Of a stretch of DNA of 64,000 nucleotides, positions 1-7,807 are shown piece by piece; position 1 is the stretch's first letter; each line of letters opens with the position of its first letter. The notes under the pieces were generated by a model. The model worked only from the letters and a program-made list of their open reading frames with translations. It was not told where the DNA came from and ran no database searches. The DNA is taken from the NCBI GenBank assembly GCA_024742485.1, contig JANSYK010000004.1, positions 186,001-250,000 of the forward strand. Direction: 5' to 3'. This DNA comes from Alphaproteobacteria bacterium. Its GTDB lineage: Bacteria; Pseudomonadota; Alphaproteobacteria; Rhizobiales; Rhizobiaceae. Both the position numbers and the translations under genes were made by a program.

Positions 1-3
1 TGA

Positions 4-1170
4 TCAGGCACTGCGGTAGAGCTTGGTCATGACAAATTCCCGGTGCCCAAGCGCTTCGGCTGCAGTATGCCGGCCATTGGCCGTGCGCACGATCATCTCG
101 ATCAGCGAATCGCCCGCCTGGCTGATGGTCATCTCCCGCCGCAAGATGCCGGAAACGTCGACATCCACATGCTCGCTCATCGTGCGAACCGTGCGCGGAT
201 TGCCGGTGATCTTGATCACAGGAACAATCGGATTGCCGATCACATTGCCCTGTCCGGTCGGAAAGGTATGCATCACGTAGCCGGCAGCAGCCATCAGCGT
301 GACGCACTCGGCAGCAGCCGAAGACGTATCCATGAAATAGAGGCCCTTGCCCTTTTTCGGCTCTTCCGCCGGCCCGAGCGCATCGACATAGGTCGATGTG
401 CGGCCGATCTTTTCCAGATTGCCGAGAGCCTTTTCCTCAATGGTTGTCAGGCCACCGAGAATGTTGCCCTTGGTCGGCTGGCTGTCGGACAGGTCCGAGG
501 TCTTGTGCGCATCGATCACATCGTCCTGATAGGCCTGCCAGATGGTCTTGAATTTCGCCGCAGCTTCCGGATTGGCAGCGCGCGCTTCACACAGATGCTC
601 GGCGCCTGTTATCTCCGATGTCTCGCCAAAGCAGCCATAGATTCCTTCCGGCAGCAGCTTGTCATACATATTGCCAACGGTCGGACAGGACGACAATCCG
701 GTGGTCGTGTCGCTTTCGCCGCATTTCGTCGAAATCCACAGATCGGAGACATCGCACTCCTCGCGCATCAGCTCCGTGGCCCAGTGAACATATTCCTTTG
801 CAACGCGCGATGCGGCAGCGACGGTTGCGATGTCGCCATTTTGCTCGATCGACAGTCCGGTGACGGGCTTGCCGGTCTCCGCGATGCCGTCAACGACAAC
901 TTTCGTCCATTCGGGTTCGATGCCGATCACGACAACCGCGGCGACATTGGGATTGGATCCCGTGCCGATCATCGTGCGGAAATGAAGGTCGAGATCTTCA
1001 CCGAACTGCAGCCGACCATAGGCATGCGGCAGGGCCATGGTTCCCTTGATGTTGTTGGCAACCGACTCGCAAGCCGCATTGGAAATATCGTCAAGCGGCA
1101 GGATCACCACGTGGTTTCGTACGCCAACCCGGCCATTCTCGCGGCGATAGGCCATTATTTTTTGTGACAT
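4..1170 (-). CDS. suyB: UxaA-family lyase large subunit, probable (2R)-sulfolactate sulfo-lyase subunit beta (SuyB)
   Basis: This 388-residue protein belongs to the UxaA/altronate dehydratase C-terminal family. Its length and its pairing with a separate SAF-domain small subunit fit SuyB, which with SuyA cleaves 3-sulfolactate to pyruvate and sulfite in the cytoplasm. Cysteine-containing segments (TKCGESD near residue 150, SSCPTVGN near 160, YGCFGE near 180) fit the metal-binding core expected of the family. The ATG is preceded by AGGAG that overlaps the suyA stop codon, so the two genes are translationally linked with a 9-nt gap. Altronate or galactarate dehydratase is the alternative, but those enzymes are usually fused or longer. 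The neighbouring YihV-like kinase and shared operator favour a sulfonate substrate. The specific substrate is inference. Confidence 0.75.
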   Translation of the reverse strand: MSQKIMAYRRENGRVGVRNHVVILPLDDISNAACESVANNIKGTMALPHAYGRLQFGEDLDLHFRTMIGTGSNPNVAAVVVIGIEPEWTKVVVDGIAETGKPVTGLSIEQNGDIATVAAASRVAKEYVHWATELMREECDVSDLWISTKCGESDTTTGLSSCPTVGNMYDKLLPEGIYGCFGETSEITGAEHLCEARAANPEAAAKFKTIWQAYQDDVIDAHKTSDLSDSQPTKGNILGGLTTIEEKALGNLEKIGRTSTYVDALGPAEEPKKGKGLYFMDTSSAAAECVTLMAAAGYVMHTFPTGQGNVIGNPIVPVIKITGNPRTVRTMSEHVDVDVSGILRREMTISQAGDSLIEMIVRTANGRHTAAEALGHREFVMTKLYRSA

Positions 1171-1179
1171 TGTTTTCTC

Positions 1180-1467
1180 CTACCAGCGCTTGGTCTTGAC
1201 GTTGTGCACATGGACATGCTCGCCCTTCTTGATGGGCGCGACCACTTTGCCGATATCCTCACCATATTTGAAAATCGTGTCCCCGACATCCAGATCGGCC
1301 AAGGCCACCTTGTGGCCGATCGGCACATCATGCCGGCTCTCAAGCTCGAAATCCGAATCGTCATGGGTGACGACGCAGGTCATGTTCGTGCCTGCCTTCA
1401 ATTCTTCCACAACGACAACGCCAACATTGTCCTTGTGGTCATGGACCAGCAAATGCGGGATACTCAA
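1180..1467 (-). CDS. suyA: SAF-domain small subunit, probable sulfolactate sulfo-lyase subunit alpha (SuyA)
   Basis: This 95-residue SAF/UxaA N-terminal domain protein is the expected partner of the downstream large subunit. The C-terminus has the family pattern GKVVAPIKKGEHVHVHN, where the histidines probably contribute to the active site. I chose the TTG start at 1467 because GGAGG lies 5 nt upstream and the protein then begins SIPHLLVHD. An upstream ATG-initiated version would add 15 residues with no ribosome binding site. It is first in a two-gene unit and sits about 50 bp downstream of the palindromic operator at 1519-1534. Altronate dehydratase small domains look similar, so the substrate rests on genomic context. 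Confidence 0.72.
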   Translation of the reverse strand: MSIPHLLVHDHKDNVGVVVVEELKAGTNMTCVVTHDDSDFELESRHDVPIGHKVALADLDVGDTIFKYGEDIGKVVAPIKKGEHVHVHNVKTKRW

Positions 1468-1518
1468 GGAAACCTCCAACGGATATTTTGGGATAGGCGG
1501 CACGCATGCCAAGTCTTA

Positions 1519-1534
1519 TATCTTATATAAGATA
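1519..1534. promoter_or_regulatory. Palindromic operator, suyA / gntR intergenic region
   Basis: TATCTTATATAAGATA is a perfect 16-bp palindrome, preceded by a partial copy (GTCTTATA at 1513-1520). It lies between the divergent suyA and GntR-regulator genes. The 12-bp core TCTTATATAAGA recurs upstream of the kinase gene (7730-7741) and dctP (12890-12901), and with one mismatch upstream of dctQ (14943-14954). The obvious candidate to bind it is the adjacent GntR-type regulator; that is inference. Confidence 0.8.
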
Positions 1535-1688
1535 CATAAAGCTGGATTTGTCAACCGGAACACGATAATACCAGAGGCTGGGGGATTGACCCACCCGAAA
1601 CCCGTGCACCCGCGAATGATTGCGGGCTTCAATGCGGTTGATGCGGAACGCGGGACAGGGCATTGCAAGACGCTGGAGGGCATTGAGT

Positions 1689-2438
1689 TTGGCGGCACAG
1701 GAAAACGACACGGCGATCGGATTCAAACCGCTTTACGCACAGGTCAAGGACCAGCTCATTCGCCGTCTCGTGGACCGGACCTGGCAGCCGGGCATGAGCC
1801 TGCCGAGCGAACAGGAACTGGCGCGCCAACTAAGCGTCAGCCAGGGAACGGTGCGAAAGGCGCTGGACGCGATGACAGCAGAAAACCTGCTGGTGCGCCG
1901 TCAGGGTCGGGGTACATTCGTGGCCGAACCGGAAGATTCGCGCATACTGTTCCAGTTTTTCCGCCTCGCCGCCGATGACGCCGACGCCACAGGCGCCACG
2001 GGCGCTTTTCCCGATTCCAAACTGTTGGGCTGGGCGCAGGATACGGCGGACAAGGATCAGGCAGATGCGCTGGATCTGGAGGTTGGTGCGACCGTGTGGC
2101 TGATAGAGCGGGTTCGCCTGCTTTTAGGCAAACCGGTGCTGACCGAAACAATCACCATTCCGGCGGATGCGTTTCCCGGTTTCGAGCAACTCACCGAGAT
2201 CCCCAACAATGTTTACCAGCTCTATTCCGCCCGCTGGGGCATTACAATCGCCAAGGCAGATGAACGGCTCAAGGCGGTCGCAGCGACCGATGAAGACGCC
2301 CGGCACCTCAAGTGCGAACTTGGCGAACCGCTTCTCGCCGTCCGGCGTATCGCCCGCGATCTGGAAGAAAAGCCCGTGGAGCTGAGGCTTTCCCGGTGCC
2401 TGACCCGGGACATGCACTACGCGGCGAATTTGCGCTAG
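1689..2438 (+). CDS. GntR/HutC-family transcriptional regulator (wHTH plus UTRA domain)
   Basis: This 249-residue regulator has an N-terminal winged helix (about residues 12-80, with LPSEQELARQLSVSQGTVRK followed by the wing GRGTFVAE) and a C-terminal UTRA ligand-binding domain (about 95-245), the architecture of HutC-type GntR regulators that sense small metabolites. I chose the TTG start at 1689 because GGAGG (1676-1680) lies 8 nt upstream; a TTG at 1683 is too close to it. The gene is divergent from suyAB, with a perfect palindrome between them, so autoregulation is likely. The same palindrome at three other promoters of this locus suggests it controls the whole sulfosugar regulon, probably as a repressor relieved by a pathway intermediate. 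The effector is unknown. Confidence 0.85.
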   Translation: MAAQENDTAIGFKPLYAQVKDQLIRRLVDRTWQPGMSLPSEQELARQLSVSQGTVRKALDAMTAENLLVRRQGRGTFVAEPEDSRILFQFFRLAADDADATGATGAFPDSKLLGWAQDTADKDQADALDLEVGATVWLIERVRLLLGKPVLTETITIPADAFPGFEQLTEIPNNVYQLYSARWGITIAKADERLKAVAATDEDARHLKCELGEPLLAVRRIARDLEEKPVELRLSRCLTRDMHYAANLR

Positions 2439-2477
2439 CCCGTTTCACGTTCGTCACGAATTTGATGGTTCGAGGAA

Positions 2478-3566
2478 CTACAAGAGCCTGACCGGTTCGC
2501 CGCTGCGCGCGGATTGTTCGGCTGCGGCGCCGATTTCCACCGCCCTTGTGCCATCCTCGATGCTGATTTCCGGCTGGCCGCCCTCGCGTATGAGGTGGAG
2601 GAATTTCTGATGCTGGAAATAGGTGGATCCATGGTGGTCGCCGGCCGACAGGATGGCCGGATCGACATGGATATCCTCGCGTCGCTCGATCTTGGTCGCT
2701 CGCGATGAAATGGCGATTTGGGAGTGCCGTTCCTGTCCATCGGGCGCGAAACGGGCAGGACCGGGAACAAACGCCTCGATACGGGCCTGATCGCCGGTGA
2801 CACCAATGGTCTCCTGCCAATAGGATCCCTCTGCAAACATGCAAAGATCGAGCATGCCCCGCATCCCGTTCTCGAAATCGACAATCACGAAGGCATTGTC
2901 CAGAATATCCGGCTTGACGCCATCATGTTCTTCATCGCGAAAATTCACATCCATGGCGCCGGACGCGTAGACTCGGGTCGCCTCCGAGCCCGAGATCAGC
3001 CGCATCAGATCGAAAAAATGACAGCATTTTTCCACCATGGTGCCACCCGTGAACCGCTGGAATCGGTTCCAGTGATCGATCTTGCTGAGAAACGGAAACC
3101 GGTGTTCCCGGATCGCAATCATGTGGACCCGCCCGGCCGTTCCGGCCCGGACCTCGTCGAGCAGCCGGGCGACCGGCGGCATGTAGCGGTATTCCATCGC
3201 CACCCAGACAGGGGCCTGTCGCGGCTGGGCACGGGCGAGAATGTCGCGGCACTGTGAATCATCAATCCCCAACGGCTTTTCAACCAGCAGCGGAATATCC
3301 GTTGGCAATATATCGGTCAAAATGGGGTGATGCAGGTAATTCGGGGCGGCCAGCACGATGGCATCACAGCCGCCGGCGTCGAGCATGGCCTTGTGGTCAG
3401 CATAGGCGGCGCATTGGCCACCGGCCGTATGGGCCGCCATGGCCCGCATTTCCTCATTCGGATCGGCGACCGCAACCACCTGCGTGCCCTCCAGCAGGGC
3501 AATGTTGCGGATATGCTCCTGTCCCATCATGCCGGAACCAATGATGCCGTAACGAATATTTCTCAT
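2478..3566 (-). CDS. Gfo/Idh/MocA-family NAD(P)-dependent oxidoreductase; candidate sulfoquinovosidase or sugar dehydrogenase
   Basis: The 362-residue protein has an N-terminal Rossmann fold (YGIIGSGMMGQEH, residues about 5-17; ADPN at the end of beta-2) and the family's EKP motif (LVEKPLG, near residue 95) followed by the alpha/beta substrate domain. I set the start at the ATG before RNIRYGIIG because the Rossmann strand begins immediately after it. It follows the isomerase-like gene by 13 nt and is probably cotranscribed. In a sulfosugar locus with no GH31 enzyme, it could be an NAD-dependent sulfoquinovosidase of the GH188 type, which also uses this fold. A dehydrogenase acting on SQ or another sugar is equally possible from sequence alone. 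Confidence 0.8.
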   Translation of the reverse strand: MRNIRYGIIGSGMMGQEHIRNIALLEGTQVVAVADPNEEMRAMAAHTAGGQCAAYADHKAMLDAGGCDAIVLAAPNYLHHPILTDILPTDIPLLVEKPLGIDDSQCRDILARAQPRQAPVWVAMEYRYMPPVARLLDEVRAGTAGRVHMIAIREHRFPFLSKIDHWNRFQRFTGGTMVEKCCHFFDLMRLISGSEATRVYASGAMDVNFRDEEHDGVKPDILDNAFVIVDFENGMRGMLDLCMFAEGSYWQETIGVTGDQARIEAFVPGPARFAPDGQERHSQIAISSRATKIERREDIHVDPAILSAGDHHGSTYFQHQKFLHLIREGGQPEISIEDGTRAVEIGAAAEQSARSGEPVRLL

Positions 3567-3579
3567 GGATGCTGGGCTT

Positions 3580-4977
3580 TCAAAGTCGGACAACGGGGAG
3601 ATCCAGTGCGTCGGCCAGCGACAACAGCGTGTCGATATGGTCGCCATAGGCAAGCGCCATATGGTGCTCAAGACCGCAATCGATAAGATCGGGCAGGACA
3701 TCGGTGACGGGCCGGTCGAACCGCAACACACCGGAAGTGCCGGTAAAGGCCATGGGCCGCTTCAGCATCTCGGCGCCGGCGATCACCAGCTTGTGGGCAC
3801 CCTGCGCCTGGCTGAGGCGGAACAGGCTGACGCGCCCCGGCTTCAGCGGAAACTGATAGAGAAGCGGCATTTTCCGGTTGGTATGCAAGGTTGCCTCCGG
3901 GGTGGAATCTGGATCGGCCATGGATATGGGCGCCTGTCCGCAATGCCATACGACACCGGTGTCATCCCCGGCATCCATATCCACCAGATCCACCAGAAAC
4001 ACCGGTGCATCGGCCACCGCCTGCAGCAGCAATTGGGTGGCCGCACCATAGACATCGGCTTCGCAAGCGCAGGGGACCCTTGCCTCACCCATCATCGAAA
4101 CCGGTCCGCAAACGGCACCACCATAGGCTGTGAAGGTCTCCGGCCAGCAACGGATGGCAAATGCGTCGAACCCGCCATTGCTGCGGATGGTTTCGATCGC
4201 AGCTTTCAACCGGAGCGACTTTTCCAGCTCACCCTGATCCACCGTATCAAGGCCGCTCAATTCCTGTGATGCCTGCGACCGAATGGCCGCCGACGTTTCG
4301 ACCGAAACATCCTCAGCCGCCTCGAATAGCTCTTCCAGCGGCAATTCATCGACGTTGATGGAGGTCAGGTTCTTGAGCGCGTCCTTGTCATAGCGGCAGG
4401 TGTCAAACCCCTCCGGATGGGCGCCAAGCCGGCCAATCGTCTGTCCGGCAACGGCATCCAGAACGGCTTGTCCCGCCGCACTGTCACCGCCGGCACGCTC
4501 CCCTGACAGGGGCTGGATCAATCGCTCACCCTCAAGCAACTCGTCAAGCCGTATCGCAATGTCATTGCCGTCGGGTGCGGCGTACAGCCATGAAAATCGG
4601 CGGTCCAGCAAGCCAAGAGCATGGGACGCAAGATTGAGACCGCAAAAGGCGTTGAGACGCAAGCGGTCGCCGAGCCGGGGCTCGGGCACAGCCCAAAGGG
4701 CAAGCGGCGTGTCAAATTGTCCGGCGATACGGGCGCACGCCGTAGCATCGGTAAACGTGACCTGCAGGATCAGGACGAGATCGGGCGCCTGGCCCTTCAG
4801 AGCCGCGACCGCTGCATCCGTCGCATCGCCATCCATCAACAGATGATCCGGACCGAGAATGCGCCGACCGGTCGCGGTGAGAGCACTGAGCATGAGTGCC
4901 AATTGCTGTTCCGCAAAAGCCACGTCGAATGTTGGTCGCGCCAGTGGCAGCACACCGATTGATTTGATCTCGTTCAT
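3580..4977 (-). CDS. L-fucose/L-arabinose isomerase-like protein; candidate sulfoquinovose-sulfofructose isomerase
   Basis: This 465-residue protein resembles the fucose/arabinose isomerase-like superfamily: an N-terminal Rossmann-like half (LPLARPTFDVAFAEQQL, then DLVLILQVTFTDA) and a C-terminal half with GGFDAFAIRCWPE and the CACEADVYGAATQLLL stretch, whose acidic residues and cysteines fit the metal site and subunit interface of that fold. The ATG before NEIKSIGVL was chosen because conserved sequence begins there. It is followed after 13 nt by the Gfo/Idh/MocA gene. Position between sulfosugar genes suggests an aldose-ketose isomerase that makes 6-deoxy-6-sulfofructose. No copy of the TCTTATATAAGA operator is present in front of it, so regulation may differ. 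Substrate is inference. Confidence 0.62.
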   Translation of the reverse strand: MNEIKSIGVLPLARPTFDVAFAEQQLALMLSALTATGRRILGPDHLLMDGDATDAAVAALKGQAPDLVLILQVTFTDATACARIAGQFDTPLALWAVPEPRLGDRLRLNAFCGLNLASHALGLLDRRFSWLYAAPDGNDIAIRLDELLEGERLIQPLSGERAGGDSAAGQAVLDAVAGQTIGRLGAHPEGFDTCRYDKDALKNLTSINVDELPLEELFEAAEDVSVETSAAIRSQASQELSGLDTVDQGELEKSLRLKAAIETIRSNGGFDAFAIRCWPETFTAYGGAVCGPVSMMGEARVPCACEADVYGAATQLLLQAVADAPVFLVDLVDMDAGDDTGVVWHCGQAPISMADPDSTPEATLHTNRKMPLLYQFPLKPGRVSLFRLSQAQGAHKLVIAGAEMLKRPMAFTGTSGVLRFDRPVTDVLPDLIDCGLEHHMALAYGDHIDTLLSLADALDLPVVRL

Positions 4978-5123
4978 AACAGGGCACCGCCTTCGGCCGA
5001 CCGCAAGAGACCCATTCCGATCCGGCTTGAAACCAAACGATTTATGCTTGTCAAATAAACGCTCCCGGATGATTGTCCCCTTTGAGCAGAACATGCTCTA
5101 ATCCGCTGCGAAGGAGCCATTGT

Positions 5124-5690
5124 ATGAAGCCAAGATCCTATGTTGCCGCCAGTATTGTGGTCTTGCTTGCGATAACTGCCACAGCCGCCCATGCAACGGA
5201 AGCTGCCTGGGCGCGGCTCGCCACCGGCGGCTATACGATCCTGATGACCCACGCTCTGGCGCCCGGTGTAGGTGATCCGCCGTTTTTCGACCTTGAAGAC
5301 TGCACGACCCAGCGCAATCTTTCCGATCGCGGACGGCAATTGGCGCGCCGACAGGGCGTCCGGTTTGCCGCCCGTGCCGTTTCCATATCGAAAGTCTATG
5401 TCAGCCGCTGGTGCCGAACGTTGGAAACCGCCGAAAATGCCTTCCGCGATATCGAAGCCGAGCCGCTTGAAGCGCTGGACTATTCCGAGGATGGCGGAGC
5501 AGATCAGGCCGCGGAAGTGATAGATATCATCCGCTCGTTTCGCGGTCCCGGCAATCAGGTGATGATCACCCATCCCGAAAACATCGAAACGCTGACAGGC
5601 AGCACTCCCCGCGCCGGCGAAGCGATCATTGTTGCCCCCGCGCGAGACGGCGACGGCATCGACGTCGTGGCAAGGCTGCTGCTCAATTAG
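5124..5690 (+). CDS. Exported histidine-phosphatase-superfamily protein with altered RHG motif
   Basis: This 188-residue protein has an N-terminal signal peptide (hydrophobic residues 7-23, AHA cleavage region) followed by a histidine phosphatase fold. The usual RHG/RHA motif at the first catalytic position reads MTHALAPG (His43 kept, Arg replaced by Thr42). Further family landmarks are QRNLSDRGRQLARRQG, VSRWCRTLETA and ITHPENIETLTG. The first His is retained but its phosphate-contacting arginine neighbour is not, so activity may be reduced or altered. AAGGAG lies 7 nt before the ATG. The gene is on the opposite strand to the sulfosugar genes on both sides and splits the aldolase from the isomerase gene. 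Its role in the pathway, if any, is unknown. Confidence 0.8.
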   Translation: MKPRSYVAASIVVLLAITATAAHATEAAWARLATGGYTILMTHALAPGVGDPPFFDLEDCTTQRNLSDRGRQLARRQGVRFAARAVSISKVYVSRWCRTLETAENAFRDIEAEPLEALDYSEDGGADQAAEVIDIIRSFRGPGNQVMITHPENIETLTGSTPRAGEAIIVAPARDGDGIDVVARLLLN

Positions 5691-5722
5691 GGTCGGGGAC
5701 CTGCGCCTGTTCCAGCGTGTGC

Positions 5723-6769
5723 TCAAGAGTCGAATGCCCCGTAATCATAGCGGAATGTCTGATCGTCAGGCATGAACGCCTCCCCGTTCCCGTCAAACAG
5801 GGCATGTGCGTGCCAGGGCAGCGCCTCCGCATCCGTCAGCAGATTGAGGTTTCTCATATAGTTGACCGACTCATTTTCCAGCCCATTGCGAATTTCCTGC
5901 CAGTCCGGAAAGCTTGAAAACGCCTCCAGCCAGATCGCCCGTCCTGCCAGATATCCCGATGCGCCGGCCCGGTAGGCATGCGTCAGGATATTGCGGAAAT
6001 CCTCCTTACCCGCCCCGGCCGACAGCATCACCCATGGACGTCCGGCAAGACGGCCCATTTCATCAAATACTTGCTGCGCGCCCTGCCAGCCCTCATTGCC
6101 GACGCCAGGGACATCCTGCGCGTTGAGAGGACTTTCGAGTTTGAAGACATCGACTCCATATTCCGGCTTTGCAAAGGCTTCCACGGACGCCAGCACATCG
6201 TCGGTCTTCTTGCCCTGCAGCTCTACATAATCGGTCGTTTGGTGGGCATCGCTGGCCAGTGGATAAACCAGCAATTCAAACAGGAACGGAATGTCGTATC
6301 GCGCACAGGCCTCGCCAATCCGTTTGACCAGGTCCTTTTGGTGCGTATTGACCGCCGCCGATGCGTCCGGCCGGTACCAGGCCAACACCTTGACGGCATC
6401 ACCGCCCATGCGTTTGATTTTGGCAACCGACCAGTCATCGATCGATGCGGAAAGTCGACCACCTTCGGTGTCTTCAAAGAGGGAATCTTCAAGGGTGACG
6501 ATCAGTCCCTTTTGTGGCGACAGGAAACGCAGACCACGCGGAATGGCAAAATGCGGATCCAGCAGCATCGCCGAGGACTCACCCTGCAAGGTTTCGGTCA
6601 GCAAGGACTTGAACCGCGCCACATCGTCATAGGGCGCCTGGTCGGTCCCGTAATGCGCGGCAATGGGATTCTTGATCGGGGGGCGCTGATCGACGGCCGT
6701 CATCTTGAATCGACCCGCGCCATCGGCCATGCGCCGCATGCCCCAGAGTTTGCCGGCTGTCAGGTGCAT
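5723..6769 (-). CDS. LacD/DhnA-type class I aldolase; probable 6-deoxy-6-sulfofructose-1-phosphate aldolase
   Basis: This 348-residue TIM-barrel class I aldolase is close in layout to tagatose-1,6-bisphosphate aldolase LacD. The Schiff-base lysine is Lys210 in VDVFKLESP. Other LacD active-site positions are matched: Asp27 in TAVDQR, Lys127 in DAVKVLAWY and Glu165 in FLFELL. Paired with a YihV-like kinase it most likely cleaves sulfofructose 1-phosphate to DHAP and 3-sulfolactaldehyde, as YihT/SqiA-type enzymes do. The ATG is inside the last codons of the kinase gene (10-nt overlap) and has AGGAG upstream, so the two are translationally coupled. Tagatose-bisphosphate aldolase is the alternative activity. 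Confidence 0.78.
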   Translation of the reverse strand: MHLTAGKLWGMRRMADGAGRFKMTAVDQRPPIKNPIAAHYGTDQAPYDDVARFKSLLTETLQGESSAMLLDPHFAIPRGLRFLSPQKGLIVTLEDSLFEDTEGGRLSASIDDWSVAKIKRMGGDAVKVLAWYRPDASAAVNTHQKDLVKRIGEACARYDIPFLFELLVYPLASDAHQTTDYVELQGKKTDDVLASVEAFAKPEYGVDVFKLESPLNAQDVPGVGNEGWQGAQQVFDEMGRLAGRPWVMLSAGAGKEDFRNILTHAYRAGASGYLAGRAIWLEAFSSFPDWQEIRNGLENESVNYMRNLNLLTDAEALPWHAHALFDGNGEAFMPDDQTFRYDYGAFDS

Positions 6770-7665
6770 GATGGGTTCTCCTTGAGAAAATCGTTGACGG
6801 TCTGGCCGGACGGTATGCCGGTCCGGCCGCCGAATTGCGTGCATTTGATGGCGGAAACCGCATTGGCGTAGCGAATGGCCTCCGGTTCCTGCATTCCCTT
6901 CGCCAGCATCAGGGCGAATGCGCCGTGCCAGACATCTCCTGCGCCCAGCGTATCGACGGTCTCCACGGTGAAGGTCGGCACATGCCGGACCTTCTCACCA
7001 TCCCACCAATATGCGCCATCCGCGCCATTGGTGACGCAGACCCAGGCGTCGGTTTCATCAGCGGCCTGGCGCAGGCCCGCCTCGAAGTCTTCATGTCCGC
7101 AATAGTCGAGCAAACCCTGCGCCGAGAAGGCAATGTGGCTGGCTGACTTCAGTGCTTCCGGAGCTTCGCGAACGGGCGCTTCACCATCGATGATGCCGGG
7201 CACACCACGCTGGCGCGCGCCCTCCATCAATGCGTGCGCGCCCTCGGGCCAACGCGTATCGGCCAGCGCTGCATCGAATTCGTCCGGCATGTCCCGGACC
7301 AACCATTCGGCCCCGAAATCCATCGCCTCATCGCGAAAGGCGACAATGTTTCTTTCACCATGCGCATCGATGACCACCGACGAGTAGGACGTTCTCTTGC
7401 CCCGATGCCGCTTGACCAGCGAGCAATCGACCCGCTCTTCCTCGAGGCCTGACACAACCATATCCCCGATCATGTCATCACCTGTTCGGGCCGCCAGCAC
7501 CGCCTCCCCCCCGAGACGCGATATCGTCACCGCAGCATTGGCCGCGCAGCCGCCACCAACGATCATGGCCTCCCGTGCCCGGTATTTCTGACCTGGCTCG
7601 GGAACCTCATCCAACCGGAATACGAAGTCGATGACGGCAACGCCGGCAGCGATTACACGTGTCAT
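6760..7665 (-). CDS. PfkB-family kinase, probable sulfofructose kinase (YihV-like)
   Basis: This 301-residue ribokinase-fold kinase aligns by eye, without gaps through residue 140, to my recollection of E. coli YihV, which phosphorylates 6-deoxy-6-sulfofructose. Shared blocks are VGGGCAANAAVTISRLG (about 36-52), ALADTRWPEGA (133-143), HIAFSAQGLL, the catalytic loop DTLGAGDVWHGAFA with the general-base Asp, and AIKCTQFGGRTGIP near the C-terminus. Lys27 and Arg138, the positions I recall as contacting the sulfonate in YihV, are kept, while YihV Asn109 is Ala here. It is first in a unit with the aldolase (10-nt overlap), and an operator palindrome lies about 65 bp upstream. GGGAGG precedes the ATG. 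Another ketohexose kinase is possible but less likely. Confidence 0.8.
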   Translation of the reverse strand: MTRVIAAGVAVIDFVFRLDEVPEPGQKYRAREAMIVGGGCAANAAVTISRLGGEAVLAARTGDDMIGDMVVSGLEEERVDCSLVKRHRGKRTSYSSVVIDAHGERNIVAFRDEAMDFGAEWLVRDMPDEFDAALADTRWPEGAHALMEGARQRGVPGIIDGEAPVREAPEALKSASHIAFSAQGLLDYCGHEDFEAGLRQAADETDAWVCVTNGADGAYWWDGEKVRHVPTFTVETVDTLGAGDVWHGAFALMLAKGMQEPEAIRYANAVSAIKCTQFGGRTGIPSGQTVNDFLKENPSCT

Positions 7666-7729
7666 GATGACCTGACGGACCTCCCGATAGCCGGATTTGC
7701 TCCGGCTGGTTTCGGGTCAATCTATCAAG

Positions 7730-7741
7730 TCTTATATAAGA
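7730..7741. promoter_or_regulatory. Palindromic operator upstream of the kinase-aldolase unit
   Basis: TCTTATATAAGA, a perfect 12-bp palindrome flanked by CAAG on both sides in the direct reading, lies 65 bp upstream of the kinase ATG. It is identical to the core of the sites at 1521-1532 and 12890-12901. Its place relative to the start codon fits an operator overlapping or just downstream of a promoter. Confidence 0.78.
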
Positions 7742-7807
7742 TACAAGACCAAATTTGGCTCACATTGATGTGCCGATCGCCGTGAACCGGCGGTCGATAA
7801 TCCGCGA

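Noticed and set aside
43-1167. Long plus-strand open frame opposite suyB
   Set aside because: It is an antisense shadow of suyB with no ribosome binding site and no family resemblance.
4-1467. Altronate dehydratase (UxaA)
   Set aside because: Not excluded, but the split subunits, the length of both proteins and the sulfosugar neighbours fit SuyAB better.
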